Positions 1-12,576 of a stretch of 64,000 nucleotides of DNA are shown here, in pieces. This stretch comes from Filosporella fistucella (taxonomy: Eukaryota > Ascomycota > Leotiomycetes > Helotiales), in assembly GCA_030077755.1 (NCBI GenBank), contig JAQJZZ010000010.1, positions 2,914,001 to 2,978,000 on the forward strand, written 5' to 3'. Under the pieces are notes generated by a model, which was not told the DNA's origin, did no database searches, and was given only the letters and a program-made list of their open reading frames with translations. Each line of letters opens with the position of its first letter. The stretch's first letter is position 1. The position numbers were made by a program, and so were the translations under genes.

Positions 1-2730
1 ATGACAGTGGAGACATGACGAAAAGACAGACTATTTATTGACAGAAAAGACAGTGTGTTTGGCGACTTGCTACAGCCATAGATTCAAGTGGCGAGCAAAG
101 ATATATGCCACAACGCCAACGAACGTCTAGACAAATTCATCTCAAACTTAAAATTGCATTGCCAAAGCATACCGGCCAGAGCTGCATCTATCAACGCCTC
201 TTTTCATTTTTGTGATGAGAAGAGATGGTCTTGCAGATTCATGTGATTCGGAAAAAGTCGTGATGGAAGAATTATAGTTAAGTCAAGACCTCAACGAAGC
301 TGATTGGCCTGAGCAGAGAAATGACTTTAAAAAATTGGCCGACGCTCTAGATACTGCAGCCCTCTGATTTGACGATACCAGCTCGGAGATAAATATCAGA
401 ATCTCCACCGTATATGCAGACTCAGCTTGCGACAGACATATCTCTGTACTGTCTTGCCAGTTCCACGTGGAATTTAGGTAGTATATGTTTCAAAAGCAAT
501 TGTCTACCGGGAACGAATTCTCGGAGGCTCTTCTTCTGATTTCCTATTGGATGAGATGATATGTTTGAGCCCCCTCTTATTTCCACTGCAACGGGAGAGC
601 TGCCAAATGGTTGTAATTTTGGTGGTCGAGAGAGGAATTTCGGTTGTGAAATGGTTTGGATGTTGGTAGCCAATCGACCTACTTTCTCCTGAGTCGGTAA
701 GCGAAAGGAGCTGAAAAGAATAGGGGTGCGTCGTTCGTGCCAAGCGAGTGTGTAAGAACACTTCACTCTAGCTTGCGATCCGGGATAAGGGAAATGATGT
801 GAGTGATTTTGATGCGTAGAAATTAATGCAAGCAAAAATTGAAAAATTCCGCGTGTCGTTGAGTGCCGTGAGTTAATTGTCCCAGCTTGTTCCGCAATAC
901 CCCACGAAGCAAGGTCTCTGACGTTTGATGGGATAAATTCAATTCAAAACGTACTTTCTGAGAGCTTGGACTTCCAGAAACACACTTTGCTGAAGCTATT
1001 TTGCTATTAGCGTACCTGAAAAGGTGATCCTTGGAGCTGGATTAAGCTTAGAAGACCTGAGTATAATAGACCATCTATCGTTTCGAAAATAATACAACAA
1101 GGACACAAACACGCGTCCTCCCTCTCAGACAACTCCACGTCCTTTGCGACCTATACATCATTATAATCAAAATTAACGCACATCCCACCCCCAAACAGAC
1201 CCACACGTTTACAATGAACCTATCTCAATTATTTTCCCTCCTCTCCACTATCAAATAAAAAGAACACATACCTCAGATCTAACCTGCGTCAAAATAACAT
1301 GCACAATCCGACACCCAACATTATCACCTCGCACCTCATCAAAACTCCCAAATGATTTGTCCAGAAGAGAAACGGTGCATATAAGTATATTAATCATTAA
1401 CTCTATCTTCCTCCTCTTCCCCACAAGAATAGAACGGGAAATGGAGAACCTACTCGAAAAACTGCACATTCTCCCCGTTACACCTACCCAAGATCTGCAG
1501 GCATAAGCTCGTAATGATGGTCAATTTCTGCGCCACTGGGTCTCTGATATCCGTTCATAGAAACAAACTGATCTAGAGTGCGAGATTAGGAACCCATGCG
1601 TCGTATTATAATACCGCTTCTTCATCATCGAAGCGCCAGAAAGCTACTTCTTTCAGTGTGGAAATGAGTTTCCCGTTTGAGGGATGGCCGGAACAGATGA
1701 GAGTGGTGGTGAGGTAGGCGACGCTAGAGGCCATAGAGGGACAGGATGAGGAAAAAGAGGTATATGTGTGCGGAGGTGAAGGAGCAGTAATTGGGTTGAG
1801 GGATCTTTGGGCTGGGTATGTTAGTTGTTGTAGAGGTGTATTTGTGGGGAGGAAGATACCCTTTTTGTCCTAGATTTGGTGATAAACGAAGAAATATTCT
1901 ATTGAGTCGTCAAAACCTGTGAAGTCTCTTATGGGGGTTACGCCGCCGGATGCTGTTTGTACGAGTATATGTCCTGCAAATATGAAAGAAGGATAGATAT
2001 ACCATTTGCATTAAAAGAACTGGAGGAACAGCTGCAGAGTTGTGTTTGAGAATAAGTAAGTTATTCGGGTATGTGACTGTGCTGTATATCTTTGTGATGC
2101 TAGGTAAAATGATCAGTGGATAGATGGAAGTTATTGAAGGGATAGATAAGTTGCTAGATTCCTGGCTGCAAAGATTATCGATAATAGATTGAAATTATAG
2201 TTTAGTATCGAGATCTGCGTAGACAAATATGCGAGGAAGAAGTGTATAAATATTAACAAACCCAAAGATTCAACCCCTAGTATTACTCGTAAAAAAGAAG
2301 ACCCAAATCACAAGAGCACATCTACAAGAAAAAGGACAAACTCGCAGGTAATTGAGCCACAATAGACTGAAACTGAGCAGGAGACAAAACACCCGAAGCT
2401 TGGAGGTACTCAAAGTTCTGTCCTAATAGTGGAGATAGATCGATTGACTTGTGCTGCTTCAGGCATGTTGATAAAATGGCGAAGGGAAAGGATAGTATGC
2501 CAGGAGATTTATATAAGTCAGTAGAAGAGAAATAAGGTATTTCGATTGGCTCTGGAATAAAATAAAAGAAAGCCAAGAAATAGATGAGACAAAGACATGG
2601 AGGGGTGAGCTCATCCCTGCACAACCAAATCATCAACGTCATCTTTCTGCCCCTTCTCACCGCCCACATCCAATATTTCCTCATCTCCCACTCTCCACCA
2701 CCCTCAATGTCCATCTCAAAGTTCTCCAAA
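1..2730. other. Gene-poor 5' stretch, no supported gene
   Basis: About 2.7 kb with no coding region I can support. The longest open frame is on the minus strand between 422 and 835. It has no recognisable motif and no credible splice partner, and an overlapping open frame lies in another phase. A CT-rich tract near 1110-1250 and AT-rich sequence around 2100-2300 are compatible with ordinary intergenic or UTR sequence. The last 100-150 bases probably hold the 5' UTR of the aldo/keto reductase that follows. Confidence 0.5.
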
Positions 2731-3648
2731 ATGGCCTCTCAATTCTCTCTAACCAGTACAATAAAACTAAACAATGGCATTCAAATGCCCCGTCTACATC
2801 TAGGCGTCTACTGTACCTCCGGACGGGAAACCTCCTCTGCGGTCACACACGCCCTGCAAGCCGGCTATCTAGCTTTCGATTCAGCAGAATGGTATGCGAA
2901 TGAAGCTGAAGTTGGCTCTTCAATCTTGAAATATATAAAAGCGAATGAGGGAGTGCAAAGAGAGGATTTCTGGTTTACGACGAAATTGAAAAGTAACGTT
3001 TCGTATGATTCTACGAGGAAAAAGATAAAAGAGAGTATAAAGGAATGTGGATTGGGATATCTGGATTTATATCTCTTGCATAGCCCGTACGGAGGAAAGA
3101 TGAAGAGGTTGGAGTGTTGGAGGGCGGTGGAAGATGCGATTGAGGAGGGGGAGGTGAGGAGTGGTGGGGTGAGTAATTATGGTGTTAAACATGTATGTTT
3201 CCTCCTTACTCCGACTTCAGAAGTCTGAGAGAGAAGAAGAAACTGATTTGTACCACAGCTCAAGGAACTCCTTGATTCGAAACCGAGAGTTATGCCAGCT
3301 GTAAACCAGATCGAAGTCCATCCTTTCAATACCCGCACCGATATAACCTCCTTCTGCCACGAACACGATATAGTCGTTGAAGCTTACGCACCTCTTGCGA
3401 GAGCGCTGCGGATGAAACATCCTAAGGTTGTGGAATTATCGAAGAAATATAGTTGTACGCCTGCGCAATTACTCATCAGATGGAGTTTGCAGAAGGGATA
3501 TGTCCCATTGCCGAAGAGTGTGAAGAAAGAGAGGATTGTGTCGAACGCGGATATTGGTGGATTCGAAATTGAGGAGGAGGATGTGAAGAAGTTGGATGGG
3601 TGTGATGAATATTTGGTTACGGATTGGGATCCTACTGATGCTGATTGA
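2731..3648 (+). CDS. Aldo/keto reductase (AKR superfamily)
   Basis: Cytosolic NADPH-dependent oxidoreductase of the (beta/alpha)8 AKR fold, which reduces aldehydes or ketones to alcohols; the substrate cannot be told from sequence. Two exons, 2731-3192 and 3259-3648, are joined by a 66-bp intron (GTATGT..CACAG) to give 283 aa, slightly short for the family. The catalytic tetrad is visible: Asp and Tyr in [14 protein letters not shown], Lys in WFTTKL, His in YLLHSP. The C-terminal half has the expected [10 protein letters not shown] and [11 protein letters not shown] cofactor-loop motifs. I chose the ATG at 2731 for its CCAAAATGGCC context; an in-frame ATG at 2707 would add eight residues. The Asp-Ser-Ala-Glu-Trp-Tyr motif has Ser where Thr is usual. 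There is no signal peptide and no functional link to neighbours. Confidence 0.9.
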
Positions 3649-5670
3649 GGATCGAGTATGCCATGATTGACAAGTGGCGCGGTTAGAGCGGCTGCAGCGA
3701 TTCTTTTCGAGTCAGTATTCGGATGTGGGGAATTATTGAAATCGCTGGTTTTCAGCAGACTCCTGGAGTCTCCAGACGCTGTCAGCGCTGGCTGGTGATG
3801 TATGGAAAATGCATGTAGCATGACTTTATTAAGTAATGAGATAGTAGGCTGTAATGAACTGACAGCTGGACCAACCTTGGTAAATCCGGCGGGATTCTTT
3901 AACTTACCGTTCGGATATCAAAGGGCAATCACGTCCATTCCACTCTGCATAGATGGAGCCCATTTCCGCTGCCAAACTTGACTTTGCAGACTATGACTTT
4001 CATGTTCTCAATATGTCATTTTCTCTCGAGCACTTTGCGACGGAAACATTCGAATTGAGACATTCAGTCTTGGTGCCGACGCTCTTTGGCTCGTCGTCGA
4101 AAATAATTCTTTGAAATGGCACTGCCGAATTCTCATTGACCTGACCTAGAATCTGGCTTCATGTCCAGGATTGTGGAGATTATGCTGTTGTTGAATGAGG
4201 GAGGAAGTTGTGGGATCCCCAATTCGAATCGCCCACATCCCTTCACCAGTAGATCGTGACTGCCTTGGCGGGCTCGATTTCTTCCGTCTATTGACAAGCT
4301 TCGATTGTCTGTTTCATGTGAAGAGCATATTGAAGCCGTGTGAATCCGATTTCCTCGTCCCGGAATTCTTGAGTCGCTCCAATTCGCATACCTGGTGTCC
4401 AGCAACTGCGTCGCATCTTATTGCACCACAAAAATTGATTCGGATTCACGACATAATCCTACACAGTAGCAGTACAACACCGTATACCCAAAAAGATCAG
4501 ATTGTCAGTCCATCAGGTTTGGTGCAGCCTTCTTGTCTTTTGTGTTCGGGAGCAACATCTCCGGTAGAACATGATGTTCAATGCTCGTAACCTGATAACT
4601 GAGACCATCATCCCACCTGGACCATGAATCCCTTCTCAATATACTCACCGCACCGAGGATATCCCAAGATGAAGCGTACTCACCGTCGACAGTACCATCA
4701 AGCTAACACATACACCGCAACGTTCTCGTCCATCCCAGAAAGAACAACGAACACGAGAAGAAAACGGATGAGAAAAGACAAGGCTGAGGCTGCAAGTAGT
4801 CAAAAGTCTGGCCTCGTCTTGTCGTCCGAGACCGGCTTTCCTTTTTCCTACTTCGGTGAAGAAGGGAGTGGTCGAGGTGGTTTGACGGCGGATGACAACA
4901 GCAGATCACTTCATAATAATTGCTTCTGGCACTTCTCCCCACATGGATGCAGCCGCACTTATGAGCGATTTGTTGTGCCCATGAAAATATTTTCAACGAA
5001 AACTGTGAGACGTGGAGGTTAGGGCGGATTTTTGAGATGGAGGGGAGGGGAGGCTGGAGGGATGAGGATACCAAGGAGATGCTTGGACGGGAGAAGCAGC
5101 AGATTGAAGCACCAAAAACTTTCGTCTACCCTTGCGAGGTTGTATGTGGGTGTATGTCTTCCCTTGGCATGCAGGTTGTCGTCTGCTCTCTTCTCGATGT
5201 CCTTCCCTGCCCTCCTCCATCAACATGCAACTCCCGGCTCCGCGGGGTCTTTTTTGTCAGGGACCCGACAATTTGGTGTGGAAATCTGTCTTCGCCTGTG
5301 CTCGCCTATACTTTAGAGTGACATTAGTGGGCTGGTAGTGAGCTTTAGGCCCAGGTCTAGGGAAGCTCCCCTGTAAGAATCGACACTTGGCTGCCGACGT
5401 GCAGCCTGTAGAGCCCTGTAGCCACTGAGAATCCAGCGATAAGAATCGGTGACACCGGCGCATTATCAACCCTGACATGCCCATTCAGACGGCAGCATCA
5501 ATGACTGGTCACTTCAACATGCGTGAAAAAAAAACACTGATAATCGTTTACCACTGCAGATTTTGCCTTTGCCATGTGCGTCTCCCGATTCCTACTGCCT
5601 GCCCTGCTCTTACTCCGTACACTATCCTGCCTCCGACTCACCACTTCTGCCATTTGGGGGATCAGAGCAC
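3649..5670. other. Intergenic region without supported gene
   Basis: Two kilobases between the aldo/keto reductase and the STAND-like fragment. Several frames of 70-145 codons are open on both strands (for example around 4195-4590 and 4624-5074). They overlap one another, lack recognisable motifs and have no convincing splice signals. I see no gene here. Confidence 0.45.
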
Positions 5671-5671
5671 G

Positions 5672-5782
5672 ATGGACCCGTTCTCTGCTGCTTCTGGAAT
5701 GGTCTCACTTCTCAATGCTGTTCGACGGGGCGTTGAGACGCCGCAATCGGCCGTGTCACGTCATACAGAGCTGAAGATTTAG
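5672..5782 (+). pseudogene. Possible remnant of a fungal STAND/NACHT-type N-terminus
   Basis: An ATG at 5672 opens a 36-codon frame beginning MDPFSAASGMVSLLNAV. This strongly resembles the first residues (MDPFS.A.G..SLL) common to the N-terminal domains of many fungal STAND, ankyrin and NACHT proteins. The frame ends at 5782 and I cannot find a continuing exon with the rest of such a protein before gdhA. Either this is a relic of a larger gene or a chance match. No function is proposed. Confidence 0.25.
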
Positions 5783-6313
5783 ACGGAGGACGAAGATGAA
5801 ATTGCTGGGGAAGAGGCGGATAGACAAGAGTAAGTAGTGAACTGTCTGAAAAAAGAAGGAAAATACTACGAATAGTAAGTATCATTCTAGCCTCTCAAGT
5901 GAATACTGTAAGTGGTGAGTTGGACAACTTACTGGGGATAAAAACTCTCATGGTTGGTCTATCAAACTTCTTTCCTTCTCCTTCATGCACCTCAACCGCA
6001 CCTCACACCTCTCCACCTTGCAAGTCCCTTTTCATTCAAGCCACCACATTGCTTTTTTCCTGCTCCGATCCTGATCCTAGCCAACACATTGGTTCATCGC
6101 TGCTAGTCAGACACCACATTGGTTCGTTGTCGTTCTAGTGAGGAGATACTGGAGAGCGAATTTTAGACCAAGCTCAAGCTCCCCACCACAGCAGATAAAA
6201 GCTCCCGTTCCCCAAGACAGTCCTTCCTTCATCATCCGACCTGAACACTACTCCTCCTCAGCCATACTATCCTCCAGCATCAATTGATTTTAAGATACCC
6301 AACAATAGCAATC
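5783..6313 (+). promoter_or_regulatory. Upstream region of gdhA
   Basis: The 530 bases before the gdhA start are CT-rich close to the ATG, as in many highly expressed fungal genes. They carry two inverted CCAAT boxes (ATTGG at 6088-6092 and 6118-6122) and a GATA-type site, GATAAA, at 6194-6199. GATA factors (AreA/Nit2) and the CCAAT-binding HAP complex are established regulators of fungal nitrogen genes. Binding here is inference from the motifs only. Confidence 0.45.
6086..6127 (+). promoter_or_regulatory. Duplicated inverted CCAAT box upstream of gdhA
   Basis: The block ACATTGGTTC followed by A/G and T occurs twice, 30 bp apart, each with ATTGG (inverted CCAAT). The two copies sit about 225 and 195 bases before the start codon. 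Spacing and position fit binding of the heterotrimeric CCAAT-binding complex, but this is not demonstrated. Confidence 0.4.
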
Positions 6314-7812
<1,499 letters not shown>

Positions 7813-7885
7813 ATACTGATGTAGATGCTGGCGTCTAGAGGGAATGTGTGTATTTGGTAGATAGGCGGTTGATGATAATTTATGA

Positions 7886-7985
7886 CTTTCAAAGATACCT
7901 GATTCTTTTTGCGACGTGACGTGATGATTATTATTATTGTTAATGCTCATCTCATTGCACTTTTCAAGTAGCAACGTACACATGT
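7886..7985 (+). repeat. gdhA 3'-flank repeat, copy A
   Basis: About 100 bp just after the gdhA stop is repeated in diverged form at 9733-9835 in the same orientation. The two share a perfect 21-bp block (7891-7911 and 9740-9760). It is followed by about 80 bp in which most differences look like C/T or G/A transitions with small indels. Confidence 0.65.
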
Positions 7986-8024
7986 ACGGGTCACTATAAC
8001 TTATAAAGCGATGGAACCTCCTAA

Positions 8025-8116
8025 ATCGATATAAAATCGATTTCTAATCGCATAATCGACGTAAAACTTGCTAATATCGATTAATTCTACCAAAATCTAG
8101 AATAGTAATAATCGAT
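8025..8116. repeat. Cluster of ATCGAT palindromes in AT-rich DNA
   Basis: The palindrome ATCGAT occurs four times in 92 bases (8025, 8036, 8076, 8111), within very AT-rich sequence that also repeats AAAACTTGCT (near 8063 and 8140). The density is far above chance, but function is unknown. It could be a degenerate transposon edge or simply low-complexity sequence. Confidence 0.5.
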
Positions 8117-8169
8117 ATAATTATATAATTAATTATACAAAACTTGCTCGCTCTTCTTATTCTCCTTGC

Positions 8170-8470
8170 CTAATCTCGTCTTTGTATGCTTGGATCAATG
8201 GTTGTAATTTCGCCTCCGCAACAAGAGCTTCCATATCCAAATTTACCATAACGCCGAGATCGTATAAAGAGGTTTTCCCGAACCTTTTGGCGAAAAGTTG
8301 GTAAGATGTACTCGTACTCATATCTCCTTTGGGGTGTCAACCCTCCAGTTTTGTCCAGTTCGGCATTGCACCGATCCACGCATCAACATCTTCGTCCGCC
8401 TTCAATTCGTTGCGACAATGCTGCTTCTCCACACCAGGTCACACCCGCATTGTCGAAGACGAACTCTTTC
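8170..8470 (-). pseudogene. Degraded minus-strand coding relic, family unknown
   Basis: Reading the minus strand, one phase from about 8470 to 8337 gives a protein-like acidic stretch (VEKQHCRNELKADEDVDAW and so on). It is interrupted by a TGA near its start and ends at a TGA at 8337. Another phase stays open to 8170. The composition looks coding but no intact frame or splice model joins the pieces. I do not recognise the family. Confidence 0.2.
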
Positions 8471-9732
8471 TTATCATAGGCTGGATGTGCTTGTTAAAAG
8501 TGTCTATATTTTGACTTCGGCTGTGGTTTGGCTGTACCGGTAATCGAGGCCCATCGTGTGCCGATCAGGTTTTTTCATTATTCTGTGCGCATATCATTAG
8601 ATATTATATCGGGTCATGGGGCTAGGAGGATATTACCTACGACAGTACGGCGTAAAAGATATTGTTCTCAATTGTCGACAAAGACTCTCGGAGAGCTTGA
8701 ATGGAAACAGACGTCGAAGCTGTTATCTCAAGCTTCGTGGATTCGCAGCTTAAACTTGTCAACGAGAGAGCAAGAGGAATGGTGCAATTCATTGTGCCCT
8801 TTCAGTTTGTCAACTTCACACGGAATCTGAATTCTAAGATCCCTATTTCCCATAGTTCATAAAGATGAGCTCACTTTTCATAGCTTTCATTCAGTGTCAA
8901 TGATTGCACATACTACATCGAAGCGACTTGGAACGTAGTATCAGGCAAATCCTATTTTTGAGCTAGAAGCAATAGTATCTTTCGAGATTTCCAGGGACAG
9001 CATCATAGGTCAATGGCCTAGCACAACATTACAACTTCTTTATCATTTGCACATGGTGGAAACAACTCTTTCTATGCGGTTCTGCCCTTTATGCATCAGA
9101 CTTCATGAGTATTAATAGCCACTTTAATTTCTCCTTGACCTCCAATCCTGCAAGAAATTAGTCATTTTTGCAAGGAGATATTGTGCAAACTTTGACTTAC
9201 ACTAGCTTTACGAGTCTCTGTTTGGTAGAAATTGCCAAAGGGAGTAGAGTCGTACTTGCATCACTTTTCAAGAGTTTTGCCGATCTATGTTCGTTGGCCC
9301 TATAGATGGCTTAGAAACGGTTGCCGGAACAATTGCCTGATTGACTTACTCGACCTCTAAAGTCTCTGGTTGGTTAATATATGCACTCTTCGCAAGTTGG
9401 AATGCATCGTTCGAATCGAAACAGATCAGTGTGAGCAGTTCTTTGCATGTTTATTGAGTCAAGCGACCGATAATCCTGCTGATTTGCACCTTGCATTCAA
9501 TTGGATCTGTGACATGTTTCTCTGCAAGCTGTATCCTCTGCGCCCGAGACCAAGATGGGTATCCTTCATCCGTGAATTGGCTGTTTTGTTGATCGGGATG
9601 GCTGCCAATTCAAATTATATCCACTTGACTGAGTGGCGACGGATCATTGCCATTGGACAGTCTCTGTCGTTCTCGGGTGCACAATCAAGTCTATATGGTG
9701 TTAGTTGCACATTAAACTGGATGAGAATAGAT

Positions 9733-9835
9733 GGCTTTAAAAGATACCTGATTCTTTTTGTAACGCGACAAAGTGATTATTGTAATGAGTGATTCTTATC
9801 TTGTTACGCTTTTTGAGTAATCAAGTATATATGAT
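9733..9835 (+). repeat. gdhA 3'-flank repeat, diverged copy B
   Basis: Second copy of the sequence that follows gdhA, 1.85 kb downstream and in the same orientation. The 21-bp core at 9740-9760 is identical to copy A. The remainder is recognisable but richer in A and T. No glutamate dehydrogenase coding sequence precedes it, so only the 3' flank appears duplicated. Confidence 0.6.
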
Positions 9836-10833
9836 ACTTGTTACCTATAATTGACACCTACAGAGACCGCTGCAAATGGCACCTCTACGGGAGACACGCA
9901 TGTAAACTATAAAAACCCCCTCGTCGGGTCGTTTGAAAGACTCAAAGCATATTGTGGAATATCTACGATATGTCAATTTTTCTAGTTTATCAATTTAGTC
10001 TTCACTAATACAGTTCTAGGATGAGGCGAGAATGTGCCAAAGATTGAATTAGAATCCTCCCAACAAGAATCCTACTCAGGTAATTAGATTTCCTTTCCCT
10101 TTTGGGATAAAGGAAGCAGATATAATGATTGTTGATTTTGTATTCTTTACAGAAATGAAGAGTAAATTCTAGATACGGAACTCTATCCCATCCCTCGATT
10201 TCGATATCTTGATAGCAGATACATTCCAATTTATAGGAATGGATCTTCCCACAGGTGAAGAACTCAGAATAATCTGGTTCTTGGGATGAGAATGTTATTG
10301 CTTGGTCGGACAAAAGGGAGGGAAATATGGAAGAGAGAAATTAGGTTGAAGGTTATAGGTATAGTGTAGGAGTTGGGGGAAAGTGGTCAGTTGGAGGAGA
10401 ATGGTAGCTGTTATGGTGATTCAGGATTGAAAGGTTCAAAGGTGATTGTCGTGGGTGGGGTTTGTGGGAAGGACAAGAGAGGAGGTGTGGGGGCTGAGTA
10501 GAGGGCTGGGAAAAGATTGTCTTTGAGGATGACGGAAAGGATGCTGTGTATGGCAGGAGGAGAAGGGAAGAAGCTATATGAAACGGGAGATAAGTATAGC
10601 AAGACAATGCTGTCTTGAAATCAGTAGTCACACACAGCAGTAGACTGCATTAAATAAAAGTCACAAAGGAGTCACATTCAAATCACAACATTCAAATCAC
10701 GAAACTCAATATCATAAATAACATTTATTCAATATACGACCGGGTATCCACCTCCAGTCTTCTTAAAACACCTCAACTCCGCTATGATGCACCGAACTCC
10801 TATTCAAATGCCTAAAAGTACATTGTCTCCATT

Positions 10834-12576
10834 TCACAGCTCTGCTAGGACCTTGCAAGTAGCATCGGCCAGGACCTTCAATGCGCCAATTGCGTTTGCC
10901 AGTTCGGGACGGTTCACGTTGTTGGGGAGATGGTAGAGAGCTACAACTAGGGCTTGACGGGCTAGGTCGCCGTAGTATTCGACGAATTTGGCTTGGTAGC
11001 CTTGGATGAGGGCCTCGAGCATGTAGAGTTGGGTTTTAGAGAGCTCTTTGGCCGGGGTGTTGAGGACACCTGCGATTGCCGCCCAGTAGTGGAAGGGTGG
11101 GTATGGGTTTTGACGTTGTGACTTGGCAGTGTAAGTGCGAGTGGAGAGAGCAGCATAGGTGCAAGCTACGCCGGTGGTTGCGCTCATGTGTGCCTGTTCT
11201 GGAACACCTTCCTTCCAACCAAGGTTTGCTCGTCCAATGGCGGTATTCTCATTGCCTCGAGCACCGAACAAAGCTGGGCAGCTGACGGAAAACTTGGCGA
11301 TCAAGATGTCAACGAATGAAGTATCTCTCCATCTGAGTGAAGGATCGGAGAAAACCCAATGGGCGAGAAGAGCAAGAGGTTGAGCAATGCCACGACTGGA
11401 TGGGACCTCAGCGACAGCTTGGCCGACAATGATTTTGACCAACATGTTCAAGCAGTAGAGGAACATGGATGGGATTGGATCGTTATTGGCACCCTCCTTT
11501 GGTTGAGGTGGATTGATGAAGAGAGATGATGGATCGACAAGAGCACTCTCCATTGTAATGGTTGACTTTAATGCGGTGATGATCTTCTCAAACTGAGGCA
11601 AGTTAGAAAATTGCTATTTGTGTCATGGAGCGAGATCACGTACCTTTTGCTTATTACCACCAGCTGTACCAGGGACTGAACTCAATTGACCGACCGTCAT
11701 GCGAATGATACGTCGAACAGCTCCAGCATTTTTCTTGACCTCATCGCCTTGACGAGTAAGAACAAACTTTCGAAGCTTCTTGCACTCTTGATGAACCTTG
11801 CGGTACTTCTCAACCTCAGGAGATGGTGTGTATGATGCAGTGCCGTTTTGTTGTGCAGGAACTTGCTTGCCAATTCCATTGTTAGTTGCAGCGACTGGTT
11901 GGGCTTGTGGGGTCGGAGCAGGATTTGCGGCCTTTCTGAATGGATTGTTGGGAGCTGGAGGAATTGGGCCGATATCCTTTACGAATGGGTTGACTGGGGC
12001 AGTAATAGCGTTTGAGACTTGAGCTGCTTGAGGAGTTGAAGTAATTGGGGTTGGGGTAGCTTGTTTTGTAGTTTGAGTGACAGGTGCAGGTTGCGCTGTA
12101 GGCTTTTGGGGAGCGGCAGCTTGAGCAGCAGCTTGCTTTGCAGCATTTGCTTCAGCTTCAGCCGTAGCCTTTTGAATTTTCAATATACCCTCTTCAGCTG
12201 CTTGCTTAGCTTTTTGTGCCTCGAGCTTCTTCTGCTCCAAATCCCGAAGTCTTTCTCTTGCGGCGGCCTCCTTTTGCTCGAGCTCCGTGACTGCTTCTTC
12301 TGCCTTAACCCTCTCTTCCAATGCAGCTAGCTCCATCTCCTTCGTGTACTTGTGCAAGGCCCTGTTTGCGTTCTCCCACACAATCTGGCGGCATCGTCTG
12401 CTCTCTTCGAGGCGCGCATCATGTACCTCCTTGGAATTTTTGTATTCGAAAGAAGCTTCTGGACCGAACATGGTTGTGATTTGCTCAACAAGGGTGTCGA
12501 TTGCAATTTGGTCTGGAATTGGTAGTGAAGAATTGGAATCCTCGTTGGATTGTTGAGGTGGTGTGAGGTCGGACAT
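10834..12576 (-). CDS. GLE1: mRNA export factor GLE1 (nucleoporin)
   Basis: GLE1 sits on the cytoplasmic face of the nuclear pore, where with inositol hexakisphosphate it activates the DEAD-box ATPase Dbp5 to release exported mRNPs. Two exons, 11644-12576 and 10834-11592, are separated by a 51-bp intron (GTACGT..CTCAG) and give 563 aa, close to the yeast protein. Residues about 80-170 form a charged Ala/Glu/Lys-rich coiled coil. A Pro/Ala/Gln-rich linker with NPF-like repeats (VNPFVKD, NNPFRK) follows. The C-terminal half is the helical GLE1 domain with LFGARGNENTAIGRANLGW, HYWAAIAGV and LYMLEALIQGYQAKFVE. The start ATG is the first in frame. It is unlinked functionally to gdhA; SSD1 upstream also handles mRNA but lies on the other strand. 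Confidence 0.93.

Larger units (their letters stand above)
7813..10833. other. Gene-poor AT-rich interval downstream of gdhA
   Basis: Three kilobases with no intact gene. It holds the gdhA 3' UTR, an ATCGAT-rich patch (8025-8116), a degraded minus-strand coding relic (about 8170-8470) and a diverged second copy of the gdhA 3' end (9733-9835). A 140-codon plus-strand frame at 9370-9792 lacks recognisable motifs and runs into the repeat copy, so I do not call it a gene. The last 200 bases are probably the GLE1 3' UTR. Confidence 0.5.

Noticed and set aside
422..835. 137-codon minus-strand frame
   Set aside because: No motif or splice partner, and it overlaps another open frame; composition gives no support for a gene.
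9370..9792. 140-codon plus-strand frame
   Set aside because: No family signal; its end runs into the diverged gdhA-flank repeat, so the frame is probably fortuitous.
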